From Chloroflexota bacterium (GTDB lineage Bacteria > Chloroflexota > Limnocylindria > QHBO01), in NCBI GenBank assembly GCA_005879815.1, contig VBKA01000127.1, forward strand, positions 1 through 5,149: a stretch of DNA of 5,149 bases, written 5' to 3'. The translations under genes and the position numbers were made by a program. This document shows, piece after piece, positions 1 to 5,149 of this stretch. Below the pieces are notes generated by a model. That model saw only the letters and a program-made list of their open reading frames with translations, had not been told where the DNA came from and did no database searches. Positions within the stretch are counted from its first letter, which is position 1, and the number at the start of each line of letters is the position of its first letter.

Positions 1-1449
1 TAGCATGGCCGGCCAGGGGCGCTCCAACACGAGATAGCCCCCGCCTCCCAGCGGCACCGAGTTCCCCGCGTCGTCCACGACGTCCGCCTTGACCCCGGGG
101 AACGGGAACGTGGCGCTGCCGGGCTTCAACGTCACGATCCCTGGAAGAGGGGTGATCAGGATCATCCCGGTCTCCGTCTGCCACCAGGTGTCGACGACGG
201 GGCACCGCTCCCCACCGATGTACTTCCAGTACCAGGCCCAGGCCTCCGGGTTGATCGGCTCCCCGACCGAGCCCAGCAGCCGCAGCGAGCTCAAGTCGTC
301 CCGCGCGAAGACCTCCGGGCCGTACTTCATCAGCGCCCGGATCGCCGTGGGCGCGGTGTACAGGATGGTGGCGCCGTACCTGGCCGCGATCTGGGCCCAT
401 CGGTCCTTGTCCGGGTGGTCGATGGCCCCCTCGTAGATGATCCCGGTCGTGGCGTTGGCCAACGGCCCGTACACGATGTACGAGTGGCCGGTGACCCACC
501 CGATGTCGGCCATGCACCAGTAGACGTCGGTCTCCGCATGGATGTCGAAGATGAGCCGATGCGTCTCGGCGACCCCGGCCAGATACCCACCGGTGGTGTG
601 CATGATGCCCTTGGGCTTGGCCGTGGTCCCCGACGTGTAGAGCAGGTAGAGCAGGTCCTCGGAGTCCATCGCCTCCGGCTCGGCGGTGGTCGATTGCCCC
701 GCCACGAGGTCGTGGTACCAGAAGTCACGCCCGTCGTCCCAAGAGACCTCCTGGCCGGTCCGCTTGACCACGATGCAGTGCTTGACCGATGACGTCCGCT
801 CGATCGCCTCATCGGCATTCGCCTTGAGCGGCACCACCGCACCCTTGCGATACCCGCCGTCGGCGGTGATGACCGCCACGCACTCGGCGTCCTCGATGCG
901 TCCCGCCAGGGCATCGGCGCTGAAGCCACCAAAGACCACCGAATGCGGCGCCCCGATGCGCGCGCAGGCCAGCATGGCCACCGGCAGCTCGGGAATCATC
1001 GGCATATAGATCGCCACCCGATCGCCGCGCTTGACACCCAGCTCGCGCAGGGCGTTCGCCATGCGGCAGGTCTCGTCGAGCAGCTCCTGGTACGTGATGG
1101 TCCGGGAGTCTCCGGGCTCGCCCTCCCAGTAGTAGGCGACCCGGTCGCCCAGGCCGGCCGCTACGTGCCGGTCGAGGCAGTTGGCGCTGATGTTCAGCTT
1201 GCCGCCCACGAACCACTTGGTGTACGGCAGCTCCCAGGTGTAGAGCTCGTTCCAGGGCTGGATCCAGTCGATCCGCCCGGCGGCCTCGGTCCAGAAGGCT
1301 CGGAATCCTTCCTCGCTATCCGCCTTCTCATGGACCGATGGATCGGTGCCGAGCGCGTTGGCCACGAAGTCCGGCGGTGGTGGGAAGGTGCGGTCCTCGC
1401 GCAGCAGGTTCTCGATGGTCGCGGACTCGACGCGCTCTTCGGTGGCCAT
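1..1449 (-). CDS. acs: Acetyl-CoA synthetase, AMP-forming (partial, C-terminus beyond the left edge)
   Basis: Cytoplasmic enzyme that makes acetyl-CoA from acetate, ATP and CoA through an acetyl-AMP intermediate. The reading frame is open for 483 codons from the ATG at 1449 to base 1. Family members are about 650 residues, so roughly the last 170 are missing, including most of the mobile C-terminal domain and its catalytic lysine. Seen in order: an N-terminal Acs segment (WNELYTWELPYTKWF, about 66-80), the GDRVAIYMPMIPE block (142-154), the ARIGAPHSVVFGGFS block (163-177), the nucleotide-binding loop YTSGTTAKPKG (271-281), and the VDTWWQTETG adenylate motif (419-428). The last contains the tryptophan reported to restrict the pocket to acetate, which argues for acetate over propionate. 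The loop has Ala where most family members have Gly. A GGAGG lies 12 nt before the ATG and supports this start. It follows the LysR gene in the same direction after 80 nt, so cotranscription is possible. Confidence 0.96.
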   Translation of the reverse strand, partial: MATEERVESATIENLLREDRTFPPPPDFVANALGTDPSVHEKADSEEGFRAFWTEAAGRIDWIQPWNELYTWELPYTKWFVGGKLNISANCLDRHVAAGLGDRVAYYWEGEPGDSRTITYQELLDETCRMANALRELGVKRGDRVAIYMPMIPELPVAMLACARIGAPHSVVFGGFSADALAGRIEDAECVAVITADGGYRKGAVVPLKANADEAIERTSSVKHCIVVKRTGQEVSWDDGRDFWYHDLVAGQSTTAEPEAMDSEDLLYLLYTSGTTAKPKGIMHTTGGYLAGVAETHRLIFDIHAETDVYWCMADIGWVTGHSYIVYGPLANATTGIIYEGAIDHPDKDRWAQIAARYGATILYTAPTAIRALMKYGPEVFARDDLSSLRLLGSVGEPINPEAWAWYWKYIGGERCPVVDTWWQTETGMILITPLPGIVTLKPGSATFPFPGVKADVVDDAGNSVPLGGGGYLVLERPWPAML

Positions 1450-1461
1450 TTGAGCAAGGCG

Positions 1462-1466
1462 CCTCC
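1462..1466 (-). promoter_or_regulatory. Ribosome binding site of acs
   Basis: The minus strand reads GGAGG here, 12 nt before the acs ATG. The spacing is a little long but the core is perfect and there is no better start nearby. Confidence 0.6.
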
Positions 1467-1479
1467 AGGCAGTTCAGGC

Positions 1480-1494
1480 TCGGGGACACCCCGA
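1480..1494 (-). other. Short hairpin between the LysR gene and acs
   Basis: A perfect 6-bp inverted repeat with a 3-nt loop (TCGGGG, TGT, CCCCGA on the minus strand) lies in the 80-nt gap between the LysR stop and the acs start. No T-run follows it on the minus strand, so it is not a standard intrinsic terminator. It could be an attenuating or mRNA-stabilising hairpin, or chance in GC-rich DNA. Confidence 0.4.
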
Positions 1495-1529
1495 TTCTAC
1501 GTCCGCACCTGAAGAATGGCCGTGAAGCG

Positions 1530-2480
1530 TCAGGCGAGGATGGAGCGTCGCTCCCCCGGTTCTGGCCGCATCTCGGTGAGGATGGCGAGGAACGCTGCAG
1601 CCGCCGGCGAGGGGTCACCGGAGTCGCGCCGTCGTGCCGCAACGATTTGGCGGCGAATGGGAGCCAGGTCAGAGACCAGCACCGGAACGAGCCGCCCGGT
1701 GCCGATCTCCAGCTGCACCGAGGTCAGCGGCAGGAGCGCGATGCCGAGGCGCTGCTCGACCATGCGCTTGGCGGCGTCGATGTTGTCCACCTCGATGGTC
1801 CCGCGGGGAGCGATGCCCGCCTGCCGCACCAGCGCGCTCGTCAGCTCGTGATAGGAGCTGGTGCGGTCGAACAGGATGAGGTGCTCGGTGGCCATCTCAG
1901 CCATGCGGATGGTGCCAGCCGACGCGAAGGGATGGCCGCGATGCACCACCAGGACGAGCTCATCCTCGTAGATCAACACCGACGTCACGTCGGGATGACC
2001 GATGGGCCGCATCAATCCCAGCTCCACCTCCTCGCGCAGGACCATCTCGAGAACGTCCTCCGAGTGACCCGAGCGCACGGAGAGCTGGACGCGTGGATGG
2101 GTCTCCTGGAATTGGTGCAGCACCGCAGGCAGCACGTATGTGCTGACCGCCGGCGCCGCGCCGATGGCGAGGCGTCCCGCGGAGCCGCCGGCGATCTCGA
2201 TCACCGTTTCGCGACCGGCTTCCAGCGCCGCCATGGCGCGGTGGGCGTAGCGCAGGTAGGCGCGTCCGGCATCGGTCAGGCGGCTGCCCGTGCGGCTGCG
2301 CAGCAGCAGTGGAGTGCCCAGGGCTGCCTCGAGAGCCTGGATGCGAGCCGTCAGCGCCGGCTGCGTGACGAAGAGCTTCTCGGCGGCCGCACCGATGCTT
2401 CCGGTCTCGGCGACGGCGACCAGGGACTCGACCTGGTTGAGCACGACCTGTGGCGGAACGTGGCGCTCAACATCAGCCAT
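1530..2480 (-). CDS. LysR-family transcriptional regulator
   Basis: A DNA-binding regulator of typical LysR length (316 residues from the ATG at 2480). Residues about 14-72 form the winged helix-turn-helix, with the family-typical run ETGSIGAAAEKLFVTQPALT followed by RIQALEAALGTPLLLRS and LTDAGRAYL. A linker helix comes next, then the effector-binding domain from about residue 100 (GRLAIGAAPAVSTYVLP) to about 300. An upstream ATG at 2495 would add five residues (MVVIS), but only the 2480 start has a ribosome-site-like GGTGG 8 nt before it. The gene is divergent from the small gene and aceA, and acs lies downstream in the same direction. LysR proteins usually control the divergent neighbour, so regulation of aceA, acs or both by an acetate-related metabolite is a reasonable inference. 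The effector cannot be read from the sequence, and I cannot assign it to a named subfamily. Confidence 0.95.
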   Translation of the reverse strand: MADVERHVPPQVVLNQVESLVAVAETGSIGAAAEKLFVTQPALTARIQALEAALGTPLLLRSRTGSRLTDAGRAYLRYAHRAMAALEAGRETVIEIAGGSAGRLAIGAAPAVSTYVLPAVLHQFQETHPRVQLSVRSGHSEDVLEMVLREEVELGLMRPIGHPDVTSVLIYEDELVLVVHRGHPFASAGTIRMAEMATEHLILFDRTSSYHELTSALVRQAGIAPRGTIEVDNIDAAKRMVEQRLGIALLPLTSVQLEIGTGRLVPVLVSDLAPIRRQIVAARRRDSGDPSPAAAAFLAILTEMRPEPGERRSILA

Positions 2481-2486
2481 GCTTAT

Positions 2487-2524
2487 GACCACCATCCAAA
2501 GAAGTGCTTTGACTTATGGTAGTC
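2487..2524. promoter_or_regulatory. Nested inverted repeat in the divergent LysR/aceA control region
   Basis: Outer arms GACCACCAT (2487-2495) and ATGGTAGTC (2516-2524) match as an inverted repeat at 8 of 9 positions. Inner arms CAAAG (2497-2501) and CTTTG (2507-2511) match perfectly around AAGTG. The hexamer CTTATG also occurs directly repeated at 2482 and 2513, 31 bp apart, about three helical turns. A TTGACT that could be a -35 element for the plus-strand genes overlaps the right half (2509-2514). The position, between divergent genes and over the LysR ribosome site, suits an operator for LysR or a leader hairpin. The inner dyad does not fit the usual T-N11-A LysR box, so LysR binding is only inferred. 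Confidence 0.45.
2489..2493 (-). promoter_or_regulatory. Probable ribosome binding site deciding the LysR start
   Basis: The minus strand reads GGTGG, ending 8 nt before the ATG at 2480. The alternative ATG at 2495 is preceded by CACTTCTTTGG, with no usable site. The GGTGG lies inside the left arm of the inverted repeat at 2487-2524. Confidence 0.45.
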
Positions 2525-2544
2525 CGCTGAGCAAGGCTGGGGAC

Positions 2545-2769
2545 ATGCAGTACGAACAGACACATGCCGCCGTCGTTCCCGCGCGACGGTTCACAACCGT
2601 TCAATCCCGCCAGGGCCAGGCCACAGCACCCCAGCGACGGGTCCGCGACATCCTCGATGGCTTGCGCTGGGGCCGCCGCTCCGTCGACGTGCCGGTCGTG
2701 ACGACGATCGCCGATCTCGCCGAGTGCGGGTGCCCGGACTGGTGCCATCGCGACCACGAGAACGAGTAG
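2545..2769 (+). CDS. Small hypothetical protein with a C-terminal Cys/His motif, upstream of aceA
   Basis: I do not recognise this 74-residue protein. Its N-terminal half is polar and Arg/Gln-rich. The middle reads RRVRDILDGLRWGRRSVDVP. The C-terminus carries CGCPDWCHRDH (residues 61-71), whose three Cys and two His could bind a metal; a similar C-P-x-W-C-x-x-D-H pattern occurs in small actinobacterial proteins as I recall. No signal peptide or membrane segment is visible. An AAGG lies 8 nt before the ATG. The stop is 4 nt before the aceA GTG, so the two are probably cotranscribed and perhaps translationally coupled. Codon third positions become strongly G/C toward the C-terminus, as in a real gene of this genome, and are less so in the first third. 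It could be a true small protein, a regulatory leader peptide, or a chance frame. Confidence 0.6.
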   Translation: MQYEQTHAAVVPARRFTTVQSRQGQATAPQRRVRDILDGLRWGRRSVDVPVVTTIADLAECGCPDWCHRDHENE

Positions 2770-2773
2770 ACCC

Positions 2774-3964
2774 GTGACCACGACCGCAGACTCTCGGCTC
2801 CTGACCGCCGAGCGCGAGCACAGTGACGAGGCGCGCGGCAGGCTCGTGGAGACGCCCCTGCTGCCTCCCGGCTTCACCGTGCCCGCGTCCCGATGGGAGA
2901 ACCCTTCGAGCCGGATGCGCCGGCTGCTCGACTCCAAGCCGTACCTCTTCGGCCCGGGAATCTACGACCCGATGGGCGCCGAGCTGGCCATGTACCACGG
3001 CTATGACGCCGTCTATTTCAGCGGCTACTCGTTCGCCATCGGGCACCTGGGAACCACCGACATGGATCTCTACTCGGGGACGGAGATCGCGGACGGCGCG
3101 CGGCGCACGGTGAGCGCCCTGCGCAAGTTCCAGCTGACGATGGCCGTCGGCGACCCCGCCAAGGGGATCCAGCCCCGCCATCTCGAGATTCCGCCGGTGG
3201 TGGTCGACATGGACGGCGGTTACGGCAACATCTTCAACGTCCAGCGCACTACGGAGCTGTACGTGACGGCCGGGGTCGCCGCGGCGCACATCGAGGACCA
3301 GGTCCTACCCAAGCGCTGCGGCCACATCGGCGGCAAGGCGTTGATTGCGGCCGAGGAGATGGTCGGCAAGCTGCGCATGGCCCGTGCTGTGGCCGACGAT
3401 CTGGGAAACCGGGACTTCGTGGTCATCGCCCGGACGGATGGCCTCTCCGCTGTGGACGCACCCGAGCAGGCACGCGGCCTGGACTTAGCGGTGGAGCGTG
3501 CCCTGCGTTACCTGGACACCGGCATCCCTGACTTGGTGTGGTGCGAGTTCCCCACCTCGGACCGCGGGCCGCTCGAGGAGTTCGCGCGTCGCGTGCACGA
3601 TCGCTTCCCGGAGGCGCGCTTCGCGTTCAACTGGTCCAGCAGCTTCAAGTGGTTCAACGATCCCGACCCAATCACCTTCGCCCAGCTCGGCGAGCTGGGA
3701 TATCGGTTCGTCTTCATCACGCTTGGTGCGCAGCACGCCAGCGGCTACGGGCTGAACCAGCTCTTGGTGGAGATGCGCGAGGCGGAGCAGGACGGCTACA
3801 TCGCGCTGCAGCGGCGCGAGTGGGCGGAGAGCGCGGACGTCCCGACCCGATCCCATCACGAGTTCAGCGGCGTTCCCTATCACCACCTCATGGGCAAGGC
3901 CTACGACGCGGCGCGCCTCGGCACCGAGTTCGTCGAAGAGCTGCCAGGCGAGCGCGTGGTCTAA
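2774..3964 (+). CDS. aceA: Isocitrate lyase (ICL/PEP mutase superfamily)
   Basis: Cytoplasmic glyoxylate-shunt enzyme splitting isocitrate into glyoxylate and succinate. It has 396 residues, against about 430 in E. coli and Mycobacterium. Seen: SGY (83-85), metal-site run VVVDMDGGYGN (142-152), HIEDQ (172-176), the lyase signature KRCGHIGGK (180-188) with catalytic Cys182, VVIARTD (216-222), WCEFPTSD (256-263), FNWSSSFKW (285-293) and FITL (314-317). The Cys, the metal-site acids and the Asn and two Ser of the succinate-binding segment are kept. FNWSSSFKW differs from the classical YNCSPSFNW and looks more like the NYSSSF form I recall from haloarchaeal isocitrate lyases. KRCGH favours isocitrate lyase over ordinary methylisocitrate lyase, but 2-methylisocitrate activity cannot be excluded. 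The start is a GTG 4 nt after the small gene with only a weak purine run before it. An in-frame GTG at 2846 is an alternative, as the first 40 residues look poorly conserved. Confidence 0.93.
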   Translation: MTTTADSRLLTAEREHSDEARGRLVETPLLPPGFTVPASRWENPSSRMRRLLDSKPYLFGPGIYDPMGAELAMYHGYDAVYFSGYSFAIGHLGTTDMDLYSGTEIADGARRTVSALRKFQLTMAVGDPAKGIQPRHLEIPPVVVDMDGGYGNIFNVQRTTELYVTAGVAAAHIEDQVLPKRCGHIGGKALIAAEEMVGKLRMARAVADDLGNRDFVVIARTDGLSAVDAPEQARGLDLAVERALRYLDTGIPDLVWCEFPTSDRGPLEEFARRVHDRFPEARFAFNWSSSFKWFNDPDPITFAQLGELGYRFVFITLGAQHASGYGLNQLLVEMREAEQDGYIALQRREWAESADVPTRSHHEFSGVPYHHLMGKAYDAARLGTEFVEELPGERVV

Positions 3965-3975
3965 GGCCATTGCCG

Positions 3976-4001
3976 CCGGCCGGCCACCCGGGGCCGGCCG
4001 G
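3976..4001 (+). terminator. Strong GC hairpin after aceA, possible terminator
   Basis: A perfect 10-bp stem (CCGGCCGGCC at 3976-3985, GGCCGGCCGG at 3992-4001) with a 6-nt loop ACCCGG begins 11 nt after the aceA stop. There is no T-run after it, so it is either a U-less terminator or a 3'-end stabilising hairpin. It would separate aceA from the transporter gene. Confidence 0.55.
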
Positions 4002-4013
4002 GCGCCGCGGGGC

Positions 4014-4044
4014 GGCACGTCGATTGCACGCATTGCACCGTGCC
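4014..4044. repeat. Short direct and inverted repeats between aceA and the transporter
   Basis: ATTGCAC is directly repeated at 4023-4029 and 4032-4038, a 9-bp period. The pair is bracketed by the inverted repeat GGCACG (4014-4019) and CGTGCC (4039-4044). It could be a regulator site for the transporter gene about 100 nt downstream. Nothing in the sequence names the regulator. Confidence 0.35.
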
Positions 4045-4096
4045 ACCACCCGAGGAGGGAGGGCAGCGCTTGAGGTAGTTGCAGCCGGCGCCCGTT

Positions 4097-4115
4097 CGTC
4101 GAACCGAATTCGACG
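4097..4115. promoter_or_regulatory. Inverted repeat in front of the MFS transporter
   Basis: A perfect 7-bp inverted repeat, CGTCGAA and TTCGACG, separated by CCGAA, ends 26 nt before the transporter ATG. The size and position suit a dimeric repressor operator or a hairpin in the 5' leader. The segment is slightly more A/T-rich than its surroundings, as promoter regions often are. No clear -10/-35 pair could be assigned. Confidence 0.4.
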
Positions 4116-4128
4116 CTATTCCTGCTGC

Positions 4129-4133
4129 AGGAG
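4129..4133 (+). promoter_or_regulatory. Ribosome binding site of the MFS transporter
   Basis: AGGAG, 8 nt before the ATG at 4142, is a near-ideal site and fixes the start. Its 5' end lies in the small palindrome CCTGCTGCAGG (4121-4131), which could weakly mask it in the mRNA. Confidence 0.75.
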
Positions 4134-4141
4134 CTCTGGAC

Positions 4142-5149
4142 ATGACAGCCACGTACGCCTCAGCCGAGACTCCCCGAGCCTATCGAATCCCATTCGTCAT
4201 TGGCGCGTCCGCGATCGGCACGGTCATCGAGTGGTACGACTTCTACCTCTACGCCGTGCTCGCCACCTTCCTGGCGCCGGTCTTCTTCCCTGGCGACCCC
4301 ACCGCCCAGCTGCTCAGCGCGTTGGCCACCTTCGGCGCCGGCTTTGCGGTGCGTCCGTTCGGCGCCGTGGTGTTCGGGCGCATCGGCGACAAGACGGGCC
4401 GCAAGGTCGCCTTCCTGTTGACGGTCAGCATCATGGGCGGCGCCACCGTGCTGGTCGGGCTCCTGCCCGGCTACAAGCAGATCGGCCTGCTGGCGCCATT
4501 GATCCTGGTGACTCTCCGCATGCTGCAGGGCCTGGCGCTGGGCGGCGAGTACGGTGGCGCGGCGATCTACGTCGCCGAGCACGCTCCCGATAACAAGCGC
4601 GGGCTCTACACGTCCTGGATCCAGACGACCGCCACCATCGGTCTCTTCCTCGCGCTGGCGGTCATCCTGCTCTTCCGCCTCACGCTGGGCACCGCCTCCT
4701 TCGGGGACTTCGGCTGGCGCATCCCGTTCCTGCCCGGAGCGGTGGCTCTCTACATCCGCCTCCGCCTCCAGGAGACGCCCCTCTACCAGCGAGCGCGCGA
4801 ACAGGGCAAGACCTCCAGCGAGCCGCTTCGCGAGAGCCTGGGGTCCCGCCAGAACTGGAAGCTGATCCTGCTCGCCCTTTTCGGCATGACCGCTGGTCAG
4901 GCCGTGGTCTGGTACACGGGCCAGTTCTACGCGCTGACCTTCATGACCACCACGCTCGGCGTGAAGTTCAGCGATGCCTACATCGTGATGCTGGTCGCGA
5001 TCGCGGTCGCCACGCCGTTCTTCATCTTCTTCGGGTGGCTGTCGGACCGGATCGGCCGCAAGCCCATCATCCTGGGTGGCTGCCTGATCGCGGCGATCAC
5101 CTACTTCCCGATCTTCAGCGCCATGCACGGTCTCACAAATCCGATCCCG
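4142..5149 (+). CDS. MFS transporter, metabolite:H+ symporter type (partial, C-terminus beyond the right edge)
   Basis: A cytoplasmic-membrane proton-coupled importer of the sugar-porter-like metabolite:H+ symporter group (relatives include ProP, KgtP and ShiA). There are 336 codons from ATG to the window edge; relatives have about 420-550 residues, so the last membrane segments are missing. Seen: GTVIEWYDFYLY (26-37) in the first membrane segment; RPFGAVVFGRIGDKTGRK (71-88), the MFS loop 2-3 motif; LGGEYGGA (133-140); WRIPFL (192-197) with YIRLRLQETP (204-213) after the sixth segment; and GWLSDRIGRKPIIL, the second loop motif, about 299-312. Members of this group carry small carboxylates, betaines or shikimate, so acetate or another organic acid is possible, but the substrate is inferred from the acs/aceA context only. 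The stretch between WRIPFL and YIRL looks about four residues shorter than in relatives I recall. It follows aceA after 177 nt and has its own leader, so it may be a separate unit. Confidence 0.93.
   Translation, partial: MTATYASAETPRAYRIPFVIGASAIGTVIEWYDFYLYAVLATFLAPVFFPGDPTAQLLSALATFGAGFAVRPFGAVVFGRIGDKTGRKVAFLLTVSIMGGATVLVGLLPGYKQIGLLAPLILVTLRMLQGLALGGEYGGAAIYVAEHAPDNKRGLYTSWIQTTATIGLFLALAVILLFRLTLGTASFGDFGWRIPFLPGAVALYIRLRLQETPLYQRAREQGKTSSEPLRESLGSRQNWKLILLALFGMTAGQAVVWYTGQFYALTFMTTTLGVKFSDAYIVMLVAIAVATPFFIFFGWLSDRIGRKPIILGGCLIAAITYFPIFSAMHGLTNPIP

Noticed and set aside
1494..1520. TAGAAT on the minus strand as a -10 box for a separate acs promoter
   Set aside because: No matching -35 element lies at 16-18 nt spacing, so a promoter call is not supported.
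1338..2522. 394-residue open frame on the plus strand across the LysR gene
   Set aside because: It is antisense to the LysR gene, whose product has an unmistakable helix-turn-helix. The plus-strand product has repetitive charged residues and no recognisable domain.
2509..2537. TTGACT as a -35 element of a sigma-70 promoter for the small gene and aceA
   Set aside because: The hexamer is good, but the sequence 17 nt downstream is CAAGGC, not a -10 element. I mention it only as part of the control region.
2591..3289. 232-residue minus-strand frame opposite the small gene and aceA
   Set aside because: It is an antisense shadow of the isocitrate lyase frame with no domain of its own.
2774..3964. 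Assignment as methylisocitrate lyase (PrpB) or carboxyphosphonoenolpyruvate mutase
   Set aside because: The KRCGH signature, HIEDQ, the kept Asn/Ser binding segment and FITL, together with the neighbouring acs, fit isocitrate lyase better. PrpB proteins are also shorter, about 300 residues.
4091..4112. GTTCGTCGAACC resembling a tRNA T-arm
   Set aside because: No acceptor stem, D-arm or anticodon arm can be built around it. It is part of the inverted repeat at 4097-4115.
3538..4593. 351-residue plus-strand frame running from inside aceA into the transporter
   Set aside because: It is Arg/Ala-rich, overlaps two well-supported genes in another frame, and crosses the aceA stop and the transporter ribosome site.
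4160..5128. 322-residue open frame on the minus strand opposite the transporter
   Set aside because: Its product is a low-complexity Glu/Arg/Gln/Gly/Asp-rich string with no domain, as expected from the antisense of a GC-rich gene. The plus-strand frame has clear MFS motifs.

Overview
The window is GC-rich bacterial DNA (roughly two-thirds G+C by eye) holding five protein genes, two of them cut by the window edges. It reads as a C2 (acetate) assimilation locus. From left to right it contains: the N-terminal three quarters of an AMP-forming acetyl-CoA synthetase (acs, minus strand, runs off the left edge); a LysR-family regulator (minus strand, 80 nt upstream of acs and in the same direction); a divergent start region with an inverted repeat; a small unrecognised Cys/His-tailed protein; an isocitrate lyase (aceA, plus strand, 4 nt after the small gene); a 177-nt spacer with a strong GC hairpin and several shorter repeats; and the N-terminal part of an MFS metabolite:H+ symporter (plus strand, runs off the right edge).

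The parts fit together. Acs activates acetate to acetyl-CoA. Isocitrate lyase makes glyoxylate and succinate so that C2 carbon can be kept for biosynthesis. The transporter could import the acid, and the LysR protein sits where a divergent regulator of both sides would be expected. No malate synthase is visible, so the second glyoxylate-shunt enzyme must lie outside the window or elsewhere. The acetate role of the transporter and the target of the regulator are inferences from position.

The organism cannot be named from this window. High G+C, an Acs of the kind remembered from Actinobacteria and related soil or freshwater lineages, and an isocitrate lyase whose active-site segment looks more like haloarchaeal enzymes than like E. 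coli or Mycobacterium suggest an actinobacterial or Chloroflexota-like bacterium, held with low confidence.

I see no mobile element, CRISPR array, tRNA or rRNA. The parts that deserve a second look are the inverted repeat covering the LysR translation start, the small Cys/His protein in front of aceA, the divergent isocitrate lyase active-site segment, a shortened sixth membrane segment in the transporter, and the repeats in front of the transporter. I did not find evidence for a wholly new system.
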